Source: Polydactylus sextarius
Lineage: Eukaryota > Chordata > Actinopteri > Polynemidae
Length of the DNA: 64,000 nucleotides
NCBI GenBank assembly: GCA_016801845.1
Contig: CM028924.1
Location: forward strand, 5,478,501-5,542,500
Reading direction: 5' to 3'
Part shown: one piece after another, positions 60,553-64,000 of the stretch
How positions within the stretch are numbered: the stretch's first letter is position 1
Layout of the letters: the number at the start of each line of letters is the position of its first letter
The notes under the pieces: generated by a model
What the model saw: the letters and a program-made list of their open reading frames with translations, nothing else
What the model was told of the DNA's origin: nothing
The model's database searches: none
Position numbers and translations under genes: made by a program

Positions 60553-63071
60553 CACATCATAAATTTATGACGGGCCTCCTTTTTCCCAGATGGGTAGTTT
60601 GAGTTATGATGTAAGGTTGTTTTACCTGTGTTGTTTTATTACACTGGTGTTATATAACATGAGTCAGTGCAATCAGCCAAATACAATCAAAGCATAAATC
60701 TCATGCTTTAGACAGAGGATATTTGCGAACATGAATTGTTCTTTTTTTATCATCTAAGCTCTGTTGAAACCTTTGGACGTCAGGAATACTGATACTGTTC
60801 TTTTGTCCTGTACTGTACTATTTTGTACAATACATAAAATCACAGAAGTGTGACACGCTACAGCATGTGGCAATGCAGCACAGGTGCTCTACAGGAGTAG
60901 ACTCACTGCTGGCTCTGGCACGGTTCAGCCCTGTCTTTGATGTATATCAACACTAACAGCCTATAAATCTCATTTGGTGAAGGTAGCCATGATAATAACA
61001 TTCTTTGCCCTTTGCCCTCAGAGACGTTGTCCAGACACCCTCCTCCAGTTGTACTGAGGAAGTGTTGTAACAGTGTCATCTATCATTGTGAGGTGCTTCA
61101 AGAGAACTGTGTGTGTGTGAGCATGCTTTCATCAGGTTATCTGTATGAGGTTGCTTATACATCCGCACTTATATATCCCGGTAGTATACATCTGTACTGT
61201 CATGCTGTATAAATGTTCTGCTTTATGCTCTGACCTGTCAAAACGGATGACGGGAAGGAATGTTCCTGTAATGCTCTTGTGATGTCTGCGGCCTATAACA
61301 GGTTGTATTGTAACAGTGCAGCTGTACAATCTGCCACTGTGTTGTCAAGCATTCACTGTCACGTTTTTCACCAATAAACATCTGTTTTAACTCTCTTGAT
61401 TGCGGCGCAGTGGCCACTCAACCCATATGAAGTTACAAAAAAACCTAAGATGGCGTCCATGTATTAACTCTTCACGCATGATGTGTTACCTTTGCTTTTT
61501 TCACATAAACGTTTGAATTTTTGATTCAGCGACTTGAATATCGATAGTGAAGCATTTACCACCGTGTCGTGTTACCATTCCTTTACACAACACCGATGAC
61601 AGCAGCAAATACTTATGTGTTTCCAGATGGAATTTTGCCCCTGTTCTTCCAGTAAATAGCATTTAAGGTGTGCGAGTCTTTCAATCTCTCAGCATGTGCT
61701 TCACATTCTCTACAGGGAAGCAGGTCAGAACTGCACCATTTACTCAGCTGTTATAAATATGTACAGTATTACTGTGAACGGTTCATCGAAACTGCCTCTG
61801 ACTCTACGTACATAAATCAATGCTTCTGAACAGTTTCTCCTTTTGACACAGTAAGGTTTCAGCTGGCATTTGCGGATATAACTGTACTGTAAAGCCTTTC
61901 AAAGTAACTGAGCTCATGTAGATATAAGTTATAGATCAGGATTAATGCAGTGTTGTTTCAGGAATCAGCTTACGTTTGTTCCCTTTATGAGCTGAAATTC
62001 CTCCACATTCTATGTCGTATCATGCAAATGCCTTCAGATCTTTTATTGAGATTTGTTGGCAAACAAATCATGATGACAATCATCTGTTTCAAATCACACA
62101 ACCGTTGCATTCTGAACTCCGAATGTTACAAACTTCTTCTTTTTTAACATGTTGCAGGCCTGAATAGCAGATATTGATGTACATTTACAATGTAAACGAA
62201 GCTGACTCAAATATGATGTCTGTAAATGTTCTCAGTCACCCAGGTTGTTAAAATCCATGACTGCTAAAGAAGGAATGCAATGCAAGTGGAGTCAAAATAA
62301 ATTTGACTCTTTTCTTAAATCTTAAAGTCTACTAAATAAATATCTGTCCCAATGACATAGCATTGATATAATACATTAAAGCTATAGACCCTCCCCAATA
62401 CAGAGCTTTAAATTCTTTTAGTCATGTGATGTGGCCACTATCAGATATGCATTAAAAGTACACCAGGTGCAATCATGAACACAAATATGAAAAAGTCTGC
62501 AAGTTCCTCGGTGACTCATGAAGATAACAGTTTTAAATTTTTTGTTAGGGTGGACTAAATTAGCTTTGTCTGGGCTCTGAAGATTTGGAGACGTGCGTAG
62601 AGAAGCACGAGATACAGTACATTTTTAATAACTTAAAAATATCCACCACATCACACAGAGGGACACCAAGAGGGACCAGTTCTAATCAACTGAGGGTTTC
62701 ATTTCTCTTCTCTTTTCTTCTCTTCTCTTCTCAAAAAATGTCAACAATGTATGGTTACACATTTCACTGACACATCAATATGCTTTATTTTTGGGGTTGT
62801 GAAACTGTTGACCAAAAACCAAACATGCCACTAAATTCAGTTTATCGCCAAGTCATACACGTGTGCAGTTTATGGCCTCATCCAGCTGTAAGTGCTTTTG
62901 AATAAACTTCTGCTTTTTAGACATCATAGAATGTATTCGTGTTGTCATAACCTTTTTTGATAATGGCACATAAAACTATCCGTCATGTTCTGTCACAATG
63001 AGAGACGTCATCAGCCAGTTGTTTGGCTGCCAGAGACAACAGTCTGCCTGCGCTTGTGCCCATTAAAGGAG

Positions 63072-63073
<2 letters not shown>

Positions 63074-63110
<37 letters not shown>
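63074..63110. repeat. (CA)n microsatellite
   Basis: A CA run of about 37 bases. Confidence 0.96.
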
Positions 63111-63114
<4 letters not shown>

Positions 63115-64000
63115 TTACTGCCTGTGTGTGTCTGTGTGTTTATAAAGTGTGTGAATAGCCCTCAGAGACACACTTCTTCCCTCTGCCTCTCAGTGTTTTG
63201 CTAAACACTAGACATGTTATTTGAAGGTGCTGCACTGACCCTTTTCCTGCTCTGAGGGGGGAAAGCTCTTTACGTGCGCCCGTGGCACGCTACAGTTTTG
63301 GGTGCAGTGTCACACTCTAACAGTGACTGAGGAGAAGCCTCCATTCCAAGGACAAATGACTCACCACTCTGAACAACGTACAGCATATTAACGATGCCTG
63401 TGGATGTCACAGAAAAAAAGCTGATTTTGATTACGCAAGAGGCTCATAAAGAAGCAGAGGGATGTAAATATCTCACAGGGAGGGGGCAGGGTGTGATTAT
63501 TATTTCAGTTTGTTTTTGTATGCAATGTAGAGTCATTAAAGACCAGTGGAAGTGGAAGCAAATCTTGCATCTTTGCAGACTGTGTACAATTCACATTCAC
63601 ATCGACAAATATGCAAATTTAAAGTCCAATAAAGAGTTGAATCAGTGGAACACACATAACCAGTACAGATGAGCAATCCAAAAGAAATATCATACACAGA
63701 CAATGTTGTCTATTGTTGATGTCATAAGGGAGTAGCTTTGTCAAAAAGACACTAATCGATTCTAAAAATTAGTATCAGATTAAATTACAAAAGTAACAAT
63801 ACTGTGACAAGTGACGTCTTTTCCTCCATCTGACAGACACGTCTTCACACAGCACTGCTGCACAGACATGATCAACATTTCAATTTTAGTTGAAAACAAG
63901 AAAAGCAAAAGTGCTTTTTGGAAATAATTTGCATATGAGGCAACCAGGGAAAGCCATAGGATGTCCACAAACTTGTACAAAAAGAAAGCTTCAAAGTGAT

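Larger units (their letters stand above)
59771..64000. other. Upstream flank of pde3a, no gene seen
   Basis: AT-rich sequence with a (GT)n tract at 60522-60549 and a (CA)n tract at 63074-63110. No open frame over about 92 codons and no recognisable domain on either strand. Distal regulatory elements could be present but cannot be identified by eye. Confidence 0.5.

Overview
This is vertebrate nuclear DNA, almost certainly from a ray-finned (teleost) fish. It has GT-AG introns, long AT-rich non-coding stretches, abundant dinucleotide microsatellites, fragments that look like dispersed fish repeats, and exons of two animal genes. There is no prokaryotic gene organisation, no CRISPR array and no recognisable tRNA or rRNA.

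Layout. The left end (1-5942) holds the 5' part of an organic-anion transporter gene of the SLCO1 family on the minus strand. A first coding exon lies at 5770-5865 and a second at 416-557; the rest runs off the left edge. A GC- and CpG-richer block at about 9290-9840 could be its promoter and a non-coding first exon. From 5.9 to about 17.6 kb is intergenic sequence with microsatellites, a foldback element at 10277-10893 and other repeat fragments. From about 17.6 to 23.2 kb is the 3' flank and probable 3' UTR of the second gene.

That gene, pde3a (cGMP-inhibited cAMP phosphodiesterase 3A), is on the minus strand from 59257 (ATG) to 23203 (TGA). All 16 coding exons could be placed, including a 51-nt second exon inside a 24.6-kb interval. 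The joined reading frame is consistent through all 15 introns and predicts 1171 residues, close to the 1141 of human PDE3A. From 59.3 to 64 kb is the upstream flank, with no gene seen.

The two genes are adjacent in the same orientation, as PDE3A and SLCO1C1 are on human chromosome 12p, so the block is ancestral and supports naming the transporter slco1c1. They do not form a pathway. The first is a membrane transporter family (thyroid hormone and organic anions in OATP1C1); the second is a membrane-anchored cyclic nucleotide hydrolase. I found no previously undescribed system. The most useful observations are the microexon, an ambiguous last splice junction, conservation of the human hypertension-brachydactyly hotspot, coding micro-duplications, and several palindromic non-autonomous elements.
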